From Sorex araneus (taxonomy: Eukaryota; Chordata; Mammalia; Eulipotyphla; Soricidae): a stretch of 64,000 nt of DNA. The translations under genes and the position numbers were made by a program. Positions 22,364-32,351 of the stretch are shown here, piece by piece. The stretch lies in the NCBI RefSeq assembly GCF_027595985.1, contig NC_073305.1, positions 81,165,974 to 81,229,973 of the forward strand. Reading direction: 5' to 3'. The notes beneath the pieces were generated by a model. It saw only the letters and a list, made by a program, of their open reading frames with translations. It had not been told where the DNA came from and ran no database searches. Numbering within the stretch: position 1 is the stretch's first letter; the number at the start of each line of letters is the position of its first letter.

Positions 22364-22620
22364 ACAATTCACTGTCACTGTCACTGTCATCTCATTGGTC
22401 ATTGATTTGCTCGAGTGGGCACCCGTAACGTCTCCATTGTGAGACCTATTGTTACCACTTTTGGCATATCCAATACGCCACAGGGAGCTTGCCAGGCTCT
22501 GCTGTGCAGCGAGATACTCTCGGTAGCTTGCTGGGCTCTCCAAGAGGGGCAGAGGAATCGAACCCGGGTCAGCCACCTGCAAGGCTGAATGCCCTACCCT
22601 CTGCATTATCGCTCCAGCCC
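22364..22620 (-). mobile_element. RTE-tailed SINE, complete
   Basis: CACTGTCACTGTCACTGTCA tail, GCTCGAGTGGGCACCCGTAA, CTCTCGGTAGCTTGC, the tRNA-like B box complement GGAATCGAACCC, and end GCTCCAGCCC. It is flanked by atgaacaat-like duplications (about 22359 and 22620). Confidence 0.93.
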
Positions 22621-22629
22621 ATGAACAAT

Positions 22630-22740
22630 ACAAAACAAATTATTTTGGTTATGCTTTGGGTCAGGGGTTGGGGCTTGGGATGGAAACATCTGAAATATGG
22701 TGGTGTAAGATGTAATGGTGATGGGATTAGTGTTTGAATA
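22630..22740 (+). repeat. fragment of an unclassified retroposon
   Basis: ATTTTGGTTATGCTTTGGGT through GGTGATGGGATTAGTG matches, in reverse, the 3' part of the element at 29959-30877. Family not recognised. Confidence 0.6.
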
Positions 22741-22747
22741 TTATTTT

Positions 22748-22933
22748 ATTATATTATTGTTATTTTTTGCTTTTTTGGGTCACACCTGGTGATGGACAGG
22801 GGTTACTCCTGGTTCTGCACTCAGGAATTACTCCTGGCGGTGCTCAGGGGACCATATGGGATGCTGGGAACCGAACCCGGGTTGGCCGCGTGCAAGGCAA
22901 ACGCCCTACCTGCTGTGCTATCGCTCCAGCCCC
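22748..22933 (-). mobile_element. SOR-type SINE with target-site duplication
   Basis: Full reversed SINE. The duplication ttgaatattatttt is at 22734-22747 and 22934-22947. Confidence 0.95.
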
Positions 22934-22947
22934 TTGAATATTATTTT

Positions 22948-23131
22948 TTGTTTTGTTTTGTTATTTTGCTTTTTGGGTCACACCCAGTGATGCACAGGGG
23001 TTATTCCTGGCTTTACACTCAGGAATCACTCTTACCAGTGCTCGGGAGACCATAAGGTATGCTGGGAACCGAACCCTGACCGGCCGCGTGCAAGGCAAAC
23101 GCCCTACCCACTGTACTGTTGCTCCAGCCCA
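22948..23131 (-). mobile_element. SOR-type SINE, second in tandem
   Basis: It begins at the end of the right-hand duplication of its neighbour with a TTTTGTTTTG tail and runs to GTTGCTCCAGCCC. It is more diverged than the first copy, so it is older and may have offered the T-rich target for it. Confidence 0.9.
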
Positions 23132-23176
23132 GGTGGAATATCAAATGCAATCAAAAATTCTGAACTACTTTATAGC

Positions 23177-23426
23177 TATGGCTGGAGCGATAGCACAGCG
23201 GGTAACGAGTTTGCCTTGCATGCGGCTGACCCGGGTTTGATTCCTTCACCCCTCTCAGAGAGCCCAGCAAGCTACTGAGAGTATCTCACCTGCACAGCAG
23301 AGTCTGGCAAGCTTCCTGTGGCGTATTGGGTATGCCAAAACCAGTAACGACAAGTCTCACAATGGAGACCTTACTGGTGCCCGCTGAAGCAAATCAATGA
23401 GCAATGGGATGACAGTGACAGTGACT
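23177..23426 (+). mobile_element. RTE-tailed SINE, complete
   Basis: tRNA-like head GGCTGGAGCGATAGCACAGC with GGGTTTGATTCC. The body CTCTCAGAGAGCCCAGCAAG matches the RTE 5' part near 17399. The tail CTTACTGGTGCCCGC...GATGACAGTGACAGTGAC matches the RTE 3' end. The flanking actttata repeats are 8 bp. Confidence 0.93.
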
Positions 23427-23518
23427 TTATAAAATATAAAATTAAAAAAATAAAAGTTAGATTTAAAAAAAGATAATAGGCCCTCACCATTCTTGATAGA
23501 GAACTGATGAACTGTTAC

Positions 23519-23701
23519 CTAAATTAGTTTTAGATTCCAAGTGAACATTCCGAAAATGTTCTTTATCTGTACTATAGATGGTCTTTTGCACTGCTTCTAC
23601 AAAATCTAATTCAGGGGACTTGCAAACAAACTAATTTCTTCTGCTTCAGTAGCAAAAGTCATTTGGTTACCCATAACAAAGATTGTAAATACTGGTCCAT
23701 A
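23519..23701 (-). pseudogene. CYP39A1: CYP39A1 exon 2, frameshifted
   Basis: After a TTTCTTTCAG acceptor the - strand reads Tyr-Gly-Pro-Val-Phe-Thr-Ile-Phe-Val-Met-Gly-Asn-Gln-Met-Thr-Phe-Ala-Thr-Glu, matching human CYP39A1 from residue 60 (Tyr-Gly-Pro-Ile-Phe-Thr-Val-Phe-Ala-Met-Gly-Asn-Arg-Met-Thr-Phe). Around 23606-23615 one base is missing, and the frame runs into TAG (complement of 23606-23608). In the next frame the match returns: Asp-Phe-Val-Glu-Ala-Val-Gln-Lys-Thr-Ile-Tyr (human Asp-Phe-Glu-Leu-Ala-Val-Gln-Asn-Ile-Val-Tyr). The exon ends at a GTAACA donor. The end is a few codons shorter than the human exon. The single-base loss is a clear inactivating change. Confidence 0.88.
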
Positions 23702-23840
23702 CTGAAAGAAAACACATAAATCCAGATCATCTTAGTAGCCATTTCTTGTAAATTACTGGGACATGAGTCACATTTAAGACAATGTTTACCCAAGAAACTG
23801 AATGCTTAAGTTAATCAAGATAAAAAATTGTTAGGAACAT

Positions 23841-23966
23841 ATGTTAATTAACTACAATGTGATTGATTTAGCCAAATATAAATGATATGTCATAATTTTT
23901 CTATCCCAATAATTTTCACTATCATTTATATTTGGCTGAATCAATCACATTATAGTTAATTAACAT
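23841..23966. repeat. 46-bp imperfect inverted repeat with 34-bp loop
   Basis: The arms 23841-23886 and 23921-23966 are reverse complements with two mismatches, centred on TTAATTAAC / GTTAATTAA and AGCCAAATATAAATGAT. Nothing recognisable lies in the loop. Confidence 0.9.
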
Positions 23967-23968
23967 TT

Positions 23969-24092
23969 TCACAGTTTTAATATAATTTCTAATAATTATT
24001 AATAATTATTCTCAATAACTATTACTACTTATGAGAAAGGAAGGTGCAAACAATTAGAATAATTATTAGAAATTATTTTAAAATCTGTGATA
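23969..24092. repeat. second inverted repeat, AT-rich
   Basis: CACAGTTTTAATATAATTTC...AATTATT (23969-24000) pairs with AATAATTATTAGAAATTATT...TCTGTGA (about 24058-24090), with some mismatches. It begins two bases after the first hairpin. Its right arm is part of the L1 target site. Confidence 0.7.
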
Positions 24093-24095
24093 CTT

Positions 24096-24521
24096 TATGA
24101 GGCTGACACCCAAGGACAGTAGATATAAGGGCTAGGAGGATTGCCCCATAGCTGAAGCCTGCTTCATGAGTGGAGGGGAGAAGGCAGATGGAATAGAGAA
24201 GGGATCACTAAGAAAATGATGGCTGGAGGAACCAGTCGGGATGGGAGATGCATGCTGAAAGTAGATAATGGACCAAACATGATGACCTCTCAGTGTATGT
24301 GTTGCAAGCTATAAGCCCCAAAGTAGAGAGAGAGTATGGGAAATATTGTCTGCCATGGAGGCAGGGGGAGGGTGGGAAAGGGGGGGTATACCAGGGATAT
24401 TGGTGGTGGGGAATGTGCACTGGTGGAGGGATGGGTGTTTGATCATTGTGTGATTGTAACCCAGACATGAAAGCTTGTAACTATCTCATGGTGATTCAAT
24501 AATATTGAAAAGTAAAATAAA
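24096..24521 (+). mobile_element. L1 3' end, 5'-truncated, host of a nested element
   Basis: GACACCCAAGGACAGTAG, AGAAGGCAGATGGAATAG and GTGCACTGGTGGAGGGATGG match the 3'UTR of the L1 at 44004-44955. The 17-bp sequence taaaatctgtgatactt flanks the whole composite at 24079-24095 and 25888-25904. Its A-rich tail holds the insertion point of the next element. Confidence 0.9.
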
Positions 24522-25866
24522 GCATTTCTCCGCGCCCGCACCCCCAGAATGACTGACGAAGAGGATGGAGCTGCTTGGGACACCGGCAGCCCACCAGCAA
24601 CCTGCAGGCACAGCACAGCATCTACCCCACTTCTGAGCACAAAATGGAGAGACGCACCCAAGTGCGCGGCACGGCTGGCGGGGGATCGAGGGCGGGGAAG
24701 TACCGGTCTCCGCCCACATCGGACACTTAAAGAGAGTGCAGCCACGTGGGCTTTCCCATTTCTCCGCGCCCGCACCCCCAGAATGACTGACGAAGAGGAT
24801 GGAGCTGCTTGGGACACCGGCAGCCCACCAGCAACCTGCAGTATGTGACTTGAGAGTTTCCGCCAGGTCCCCCGTGCAGAAATCTCTCTCTCTCTCTCCT
24901 TCAACTTTTTCCCTGGACTTTAGACAGAAACCCAGAACCGCGCGGCCGCGGCAGTTCTAAGATGACCTAATGTCATCTTAGTATCAGCAGTATGTAATGG
25001 CTCCTTCTTAATGGGTCGGACTTTTGTGGGTGATCCTAACAAGAATAGTAAGTTTTTTGTTGAAATATTGAAGGCAATCAAAATGGTAGCCATCTCTCTA
25101 GACTGAACTAAGCTATATCCCCACGCCGGATGAGAAGAAATATCCTTCTTTCTCGGGAAGAAACGTGGCGTGGTGTCAAACATAGTGTGATGTCCATTAA
25201 GCAAACAGACCTGGTGGCGTGGGAATGGGAAATAAGGTGAAAAATTAGGTACATGGACCAGCGGGACGCTGGTGGTATCTCGAGCGGAGCCGATATCAGC
25301 GCAAGAGCTTTGGTTCCAGAAACTGCTTCCAGACACTCTACTAGACTATCAACTAAGCTAGAGCCCCACGCCAGCTGATGACGGGAAATAACCATCCTCT
25401 TCGGTTTTTTTCCCTTTGTCAGACAGCGTGGCGATTACTAAACAGGTGTGAACTCGGTGGCGCGGGGCAAGGGGGAAAAAGAAAAGTTATGTAACAAACA
25501 GCAGGACTTAATATCTCTATATGCTTAGTAATGGAGAATTATCAAATGCCTCATTGGCAATAGGACTGTCTTTTTCTTTTTGGGGGGAAACCCCAGCAAC
25601 AGTAGTGAGTTGTGTGTTGAAACATGGAATGTAATCGAGATAAGCGCAAATGAAGTGAAACTTATCACGTACAAGGGTGGGGACTAGGGAGGTGGGAGGG
25701 GGCGGCAGATATACTGGGGGGGTTGGGGATGGAAGATGGGCACTGGTGAAGGGAGGGGTGTTTGAATATTGTATAACTGACATAACCCTGAGAACTTTGT
25801 AACCCTCCACTTGGTGATTCAATAAAAAAAAATAAATAAATAAAAAAAAAATTAAATTAAAAAAAA
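24522..25866 (+). mobile_element. ORF-less element: repeated GC-rich head joined to an L1 3'UTR
   Basis: The element is flanked by gaaaagtaaaataaa at 24507-24521 and 25867-25881. Its head is a tandem GC-rich unit (24524 and again 24759, period 235 bp). About 700 bp of unrecognised sequence follows. It ends with an L1-type 3'UTR (GGGCACTGGTGAAGGGAGGG near 25738, TAACTGACATAACCCTGAGA, CTTTGTAACCC) and an A-rich tail. No ORF1 or ORF2 sequence is present. This looks like an L1 5'UTR with monomer-like repeats fused to an L1 3'UTR, that is, a non-autonomous L1. The 5'UTR identity is inferred, because no complete L1 of this family is in the window. Confidence 0.75.
24524..24841 (+). repeat. tandem repeat, 235-bp period (head of the ORF-less element)
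   Basis: ATTTCTCCGCGCCCGCACCC through CCACCAGCAACCTGCAG (about 82 bp) occurs at 24524-24606 and 24759-24840 with no visible change between copies. The 152-bp spacer is GC-rich. This is one full unit plus a partial second one. Confidence 0.92.
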
Positions 25867-25904
25867 GAAAAGTAAAATAAAATAATATAAAATCTGTGAT
25901 ACTT

Positions 25905-27037
25905 AAACATTATTTTCAAGGTATCAGTTGGCTCATAGGCAGAATATAGTTTAACTTTGTTCAAGGAAAAGATTATGGCCCTAAGAATAGCTCAGTGGTA
26001 GGGTATTAGTCACAAATGGAATACTCGGTACTATCTATTTGCTTCAGGAAATCCTGGTAGCACCCTATTGTGTTACTAAGTTATACAACAAATTATTCCC
26101 TTCCAGCAAGTCCAAAACTCTAAGTTTAGCTTAGGTTGAACTGTACAACCATGTCTGTCATTATGTATGTAGGTGAGTATCACAATTATGTATAAGATTT
26201 TGGGTTATTTAAGCAGTAACAACAACAACAAAAAGAAAGGAGGGGGCACAAGCTAAAAAACATACGACAACATAGGAAAAGATTCAAAGTTGTTGATTTA
26301 TTTGACCACAAATTTACAAAAATCCATTATTTCTTGAATCTCACAAATCTGAAGTTATCTAAATGCATTCTGTATCTCTTCAAAATGACTATTTACTTGT
26401 ATACCTTACCCAACTCTCTCTATTCCGTGATAATTTTCCTGCTTTTGTAATTTACGGGGCAACCAAATAAGATACTCTCAACTTCCCTACCAAGCCTTGC
26501 AAACAAACAAACCAAACTGTTTGTACCCATCATCCATGCAGGTTTACAGATATGGAAGTTCTTATGCCTGTTAAATGCCAAGACTCATTTATGTTAGAAA
26601 TTACCTACTTCTTACTTTCTTGTTTTCTGCATTCATGTTTCTTCTCTTCTAACATATAAAATGTTCACTTTGTACCATATCACTATTAGAGTTTATAAAC
26701 ATACTCTTCCGCAGGATTTGACTTTAGGGAGTCCCTAACTTTATTGGGAAATAGTAATTATTTTGCTGACCTGCAAATTTACTGTCACAGTTTTTTCCAA
26801 CTATGAATATAGCAATAAACCACAATCTTATCCATGGCTCCATTATTAAAAGAAGCCAACTGTCCAATCACATGTTCTTAGATTTCTTGCCTATAGGTTA
26901 ATTATATTAACAGTACTTTTTTTCTTGATAGTCTGACATGTTGGACTCACAAATTAATCAATACTGTCCTTGTACATGGCTCTTACAAATAGAAAAGGGC
27001 TCAGCCAGTCAGGAGTATGATTTTTTTACATTTTTTT
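25905..27037. other. intergenic/relic-intron sequence, nothing recognised
   Basis: AT-rich unique sequence. A short GAATAGCTCAGTGGTAGGGT at about 25986 resembles a tRNA-derived SINE head but has no body. No exon, RNA gene or clear repeat was seen. Confidence 0.5.
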
Positions 27038-27050
27038 AAAAAGTGTAAAT

Positions 27051-27231
27051 TTGGGGCTGGAGTGATAGCACAGTGGGTAAGGCATTTGCCTAGCACGCGG
27101 CCCACCTGGGTTCGATTCCCAGCATCCCATATTCCCTGAGCACCGTCAAGGGTAATTTCTGAGTGCAGAGCCAGGAGTGACCTTTGTGCATAGCCAGGTG
27201 TGACCTAAAAAAAGAAACAAAAAAATAAAAT
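27051..27231 (+). mobile_element. SOR-type SINE with target-site duplication
   Basis: Full copy from TTGGGGCTGGAGTGATAG to an AAAT-rich tail. The duplication aaaaagtgtaaat is at 27038-27050 and 27232-27244. Confidence 0.95.
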
Positions 27232-27579
27232 AAAAAGTGTAAATCCACAACTCTACAGAGTTTATATCCTAGACTATCTTCTAATTTATCACATACCAGC
27301 CAATATTTCTCCTGCCCTAAATCATCCTAGGATCAGATACTAAGCAATTAAAGACCTAAAATCCCCTAGAACCAAAAGTCCACAGAAATTTTTCAAAATA
27401 GTCTTAAATTGTTCACAGCACCCTGTCTTACCTTTCCTGATAATGTCCAATAAGTGCTCTGGCCTTGGATTTTCTCTGTATTCTACCTCTTGACTGACAC
27501 TGTTAGTTATGACCTTGCATACTGTGGAGTGATCCATCTCTGACCAATGAGTAAACATATGGATTCTAAACCTGGTTTA

Positions 27580-28310
27580 TTTTTTTTAAGTTTTTATTTT
27601 ATTGAATCACCATGAAAAAAATTACAAAGCTTTCAGGTTTAAGTCTCAGTCATATACTGATTAAACCCCCATCCCTTCACCAGTGCACATGTTCCACTAC
27701 CAAGAACCACAATATACCCCCCTCCTCCCCAACCCCCACCTAAGTAGCTAATGATCTTCACTTTATTCTCTCTATACTTTGAATATATTCAATAGTTCAA
27801 TAAAGAACTCACTATTATTGTTTGGAATTTTTCCCCCAACAATCAGGCCTGCTGAAAAGGCATCATTTAATAATTTCTTTTCATTGCTGAGAATGAAGAC
27901 TCTATGAGCTTTGGGTTTCTGATATTTTAGCTCAGTTCACAGTCTAGATGCATAGCTGCAAGAAGCCTCTCTGGGTGCCAAAATGGGTTAGAAGACCTCT
28001 CGATCAAAGTCTTTAGGAGCAGAGGGTTCGTGTCTTTCGCTGCAGCTCCAGATCATATCTGGGCAGAAGGCGTGCCGGTAATGCCCCACCCCCCTGGATC
28101 ACCCACAGGCTACGTCACTAAAAAAGTCCTACATCTGGGTTGGGGGTCTCAGAGGGTGGTTCTCACCACATGGATGCTGCCACTGCCACCATTTTTTGCT
28201 CGGAAAAACAGGGCAGAGAGGGAAAATCCCTCCCCAGGCGGTACGAGGTTGTAGCTCAGTTCACAGTCTAGATGCATTGCTGCAAGAAGCCGCTCTGGGT
28301 GCCAAAATGG
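27580..28310 (-). mobile_element. ORF-less element: repeated head joined to an L1 3'UTR
   Basis: On the + strand it runs from the reversed tail and L1 3'UTR (27580 to about 27925) into a GC-rich head. A 59-bp block (TAGCTCAGTTCACAGTCTAG ... GTGCCAAAATGG) is present at both 27928 and 28252, a period of 324 bp, which implies tandem monomers. The 13-bp sequence taaacctggttta flanks the element at 27567-27579 and 28311-28323. The head sequence differs from that at 24522, but the plan is the same. Confidence 0.78.
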
Positions 28311-28689
28311 TAAACCTGGTTTAAATTATTCTCATTTCTCCCTATGGTCACACTGAGTTTACAATATGCATGTAAACATGTAGATGTTTATATGATACAT
28401 ACATTATTAAATTGACCACCTATATTTCATATCCCACTATAGTTATTACAAACATCTTAAAATATCACATACACACATCACTACCCCTGTATAATGATCA
28501 TTTCTAGAGTTTCCATGAAATAGCACATTTCAGTTCTATGACACACTATTTGGTACTATCAGGAGGTTGTGAACTACCAAATAACACAGTGTCCTTTTCT
28601 TATATTAGTGATCCAGATATTTACATTAATTTCCAATAGTCTCTATCTGCAACTATTTATTAATTAATATTAAAATATTTTTGTTTGAG

Positions 28690-29110
28690 ATCTTGCCGCA
28701 TTCAACAGAGAAGAATTTGGGCGTTCCGGTAAGCCACGCAGGCCGGAGAATGCTCTGGACCCCAGGCCCGGCCAGCAACACCGGGGAGCCAGACGGAGGA
28801 GGTACAGCCGGTATGCCTTCTCCAGATGGAGCCCCGGCGACACTGAGCAGCTACTAACATGGCTCCGGGATGCATACAATCTATTGATGCCATCCAGCAT
28901 GTCTAACTGTTGGAGGAGAACCTTCAAATAATAATAATGAGATTCCTGTTTTGAATGTAATCAAAGTAAGGAAAGAGTAAAGTGAAAAATGTCTGCCACA
29001 CAGGCAGAGGGGGAGTGGGAGGGAGGTATGCGGGGGTTTGGTGGTGGATCAAATATGCAAACTTTGTAACTGTATTTCACAGTGATTCAATAAAAAATAA
29101 TTTTAAAAAT
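28690..29110 (+). mobile_element. ORF-less element: short GC-rich head joined to an L1 3'UTR
   Basis: A head of about 230 bp (ATCTTGCCGCATTCAAC, CCAGGCCCGGCCAGCAACAC, CCGGCGACACTGAGCAGC) is followed by an L1-like 3'UTR (TAAAGTGAAAAATGTC, GCAAACTTTGTAACTG, CAGTGATTCAATAAAAAAT). The 14-bp sequence tatttttgtttgag flanks it at 28676-28689 and 29111-29124. An open - strand frame in the head is not conserved with anything known. Confidence 0.75.
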
Positions 29111-29136
29111 TATTTTTGTTTGAGTTCGTTAAAATT

Positions 29137-29878
29137 CTTTTTTTTTAAGAAGTTTTATTGGATCACCGTGAGATACAGTTACAAACTTGCATGATTACGT
29201 TTCAGTCACACAACGCTCAAGCATCTATCCTTCCATTAGTGCACATTTTCCACCACCATTGTTCCCAGTGTCCCACCCACCACCCCATCCCACCCTACTC
29301 CCTGCCTCTGTGGCAGGTATAGTCCTTCCTACTCTTTCTCTAATTTGGGGCATTATGATTTGCATAATAAACATGAAGAGGACATTGTTTTTGGTCCTTG
29401 GTCTACTTTCAGCACATATCTCCCCTCCCGGGCAACCTCTCCAATCATCATTTACTTAGTGATCCCTTCTCCATCCTAACTGCCTTTTCCCCCAGCATGT
29501 GAGGCCAACTTCCAAGCCATGGAACAATCCTCATGTCCCTTATCTCTATTATCCTTGACTGTTAGCCTCCCATTCTGTTACTTTATCTACCATTTTGTTA
29601 CTTTATATTCCACAAATAAGTGCAGTCATTGTTTGTCTGTCCCTCTCTCTCTGCTCATTTCACTTAGCATGATACTCTCCATATTGATCGTCTTATATGC
29701 AAATTTCACGACTTCATCTCTCCTGACAGCTGCATAGTATTCCATTGTGTAGATGTACCAAAGTTTCTTTAACCAGTCATCTGTTCTCGGGCACTCAAAA
29801 TTTTTCCAGATTCTGGCTATTGTGAACTGTGCTGCAATGAATATATAGATACAGATGTCATTTCCACTGTATAAAATG
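29137..29878 (-). mobile_element. L1, 5'-truncated
   Basis: Reversed 3'UTR (TTTTATTGGATCACCGTGAG, CCACCACCATTGTTCCCAGT) and ORF2 end (- strand Met-Ser-Arg-Glu-Arg near 29640 back to Asp-Ile-Cys near 29860). Truncation in the last quarter of ORF2. Confidence 0.9.
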
Positions 29879-29958
29879 AGATATCTAAACTTTCTTCTAG
29901 GACTACAAGAAAGCCACACCTACTTTATTTTAATTAATATTGAGGATACAGATTTTTT

Positions 29959-30877
29959 ATTTTTTTAATTTTATAAGGTAGTTCAAAATATTAGATGACA
30001 TTTAATATTCAGACATCAATCCCATCACCATTAGACCTTCCCACCACCAAATTTGGGATGTTTCCACCCCAAGCCCCAATCCCTGTCCCAAAGCACAACC
30101 AAAATAATATATTTTGCATTGTCTGTTATGCAAACCCACTGAAAATGCTACAAAAAAGTATCCGTAGAGAAGACAGTGTGAAGATTGTTCTATTTTGGCA
30201 GGGGCCATTAAGACCTTCTTTAGGATATCACTAACGTTTTTAAAGGTTGAGTGATGTGAACTTTTGTATATGTATCTGAAAATATGTATATATGCACATA
30301 TATATTTCCCTCTATGCTTTGTTGGACTGGAGTGAAAGCACAGTGGGTAGGGCGTTTGCCTTGCATGCCGTCTACCCATGTTCAATTCTTCCATCCCTCT
30401 TAGACAGTCCAGCAAGCTATCAAGAGTATCCTGCCCGCATGGCAGAGCCTGGCCAGCTACCCGTGGCATATTCAATATGCCAAAAACAGTAACAAGTCTC
30501 ACAATGGAGACGTTACTGGTGCCCACTCGATCAAATCAATTAACAGGACAACAGTGCTACAGTACTATTATTTGTTGCCTACTATTTGAACCCCATCAAA
30601 AGTGGTGTGGTAATTATGGAGAATGGGTAGGGAATGTCTTACGATGTGTCACATGGCAGCATTCGTAATCCAGGAATACATTCACTCATACGTGAGGCTC
30701 ATCCAGAGCATGTGGGTTGCAGTGTGGCAGTGTGGTGCATGATCTGGATGGTGGCAGATGACGAGATTATCTGGTGCTGGCAGGAGGTGTCTTATGGCCA
30801 TAAACTCTGGATCGTTGGAGACGGGGTAAACGGGCAGAGGATCTCCGCTCCCGGTCCCGGTCCCGTTGAGCCCAGAG
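29959..30877 (-). mobile_element. unclassified retroposon with GC-rich head
   Basis: It is flanked by gaggatacagatttttt at 29942-29958 and 30878-30894, so it moved by target-primed reverse transcription. Read on the - strand it starts GGGCTCAACGGGACCGGGAC and ends with CTTTGGGACAGGGATTGGG, GGTGATGGGATTGATGTCTG and a short A/T tail. It is interrupted by a SINE at 30325-30565. I do not recognise the family. A second fragment is at 22630-22740. No protein is encoded. Confidence 0.7.
30325..30565 (+). mobile_element. RTE-tailed SINE, nested
   Basis: GGACTGGAGTGAAAGCACAG head, CCTCTTAGACAGTCCAGCAA body, GTTACTGGTGCCCACTCGAT near the end. It lies inside the retroposon 29959-30877. Confidence 0.88.
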
Positions 30878-31374
30878 GAGGATACAGATTTTTTTCCATA
30901 TTTTTATTTTCCATCAGTCATAAACTAGAAGTGATTTTTCTATGTCTACATAGTATAATTGGGTCAATTTTTGTCCATTCTTCAAATATTTGTCTTTTAG
31001 GAATTATATTTATACCATTTATAATACAGCAATTATAAGTTGTTTAAGGCTAAGCCTTCTATTTTTACATTTAATTTTCCATTTAGTATGATTTTTGTTT
31101 TTTGGTTTTGCTTAATCTTCTGTGGGTTACTTGCTAACACTTAAAAAAATTTCCATTTTGACCTATCTGCAATATTTTCATGTATACTTTATGTATATCT
31201 TTTTAGGGACTGAATATATATGCATATATGTCTTGCATAGTCAAATGCTATAATCACTAATTCAAAAGAATTTCTCTTCAAAGATTTTTAGTTACTTTTA
31301 TTTATAATTATGCTTTTACACACATTTATCACCAATACTAAACAGTGTTAAAATTTTTGTTTTAACCACTATAT

Positions 31375-31482
31375 CACTGTATCACTGTAGTCTTGTTGCT
31401 CATCAATTTGCTTGAGTGGGCACCAGTAACCTCTCCATTGTGAGACTTGTTACTGTTTTTGGCATACCAAATATGCTCTGTG
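31375..31482 (-). mobile_element. RTE-tailed SINE fragment
   Basis: Only the tail half is present (CACTGTATCACTGTAGTC, GTGGGCACCAGTAACC, TTTTTGGCATACCAAATATG). Confidence 0.8.
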
Positions 31483-31782
31483 AATTAGCTATTTAAATTA
31501 TTTATTTTAACATTTGAAATTTTTTCAGTTATTATTTTTACAAATCCTTTTTAGTTCTATGTCTCCTCTGGGAGTCTGCTGACATAAATTTTATAGGTTC
31601 TAGAGCCCTTGATGTTCTGATCATTTTCATCAGTTAATATTCTAGTATATATGTTAGATAATTTATATTGAACTATACATAAATTTGCTGGTTCTATTCT
31701 CTTTTATTCATTGTACTATTGTACCCATCCACTGAGTTTTAAACTTTTTAATTATCTTATTTCCAAAATTCCCAAAATACAA

Positions 31783-31965
31783 AGATTTTTTTTTTTGTTT
31801 TGGGGTGAGCCCACCGTCAATGCTCAGGGCTTACACCTGACTCTGCACTCAGTAATTACTCCTGGTGGTGTTCAGGGAATGATATGGGTTGTTGGGAACT
31901 GAACCCAGGTAGGCTGTGTGCAAGGCAAGCATCCTACCCAGTATTAAACTATCTTATTAGCCCCA
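31783..31965 (-). mobile_element. SOR-type SINE, diverged
   Basis: TTTTGGGGTGAGCCCACC through CTATCTTATTAGCCCC, reversed, with many substitutions. Confidence 0.85.
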
Positions 31966-32351
31966 GAAAATTATGAAGATATTTATGCCTAAACTTTCCA
32001 CTTGCTTCAAGTATATGCTATTTCTTTGAAGAGACTTTCTTCATTGATACTATTTCTTTTTCATTTGTTTGAGCATATTTATAATTACTTCTTGAAGAAT
32101 TTTCACAGAGTTCAATTAACATCCTTTTCAGATAATTCTAATGATCTTTGTCATCTCAATGTTGACATTTGCTGTTTGTGTTATCAAGTTTAGGTTTCTC
32201 TGTTCTTGATATAGAGTGATTTGTCATTAAAATCTGTATGTTTGGTATATTAGGCTATAATACTACTTTTAAATAATGAACCCTATTTAAAATATTTTTT
32301 TTCCCCTGGCATCTTTTGATGATTATTCTGAAGTAGAAAGGAGGATGCTAC

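Noticed and set aside
24443-24904. A 153-codon - strand frame with an internal repeat
   Set aside because: The protein repeat comes from the 235-bp tandem DNA repeat in a mobile element head, not from a gene.
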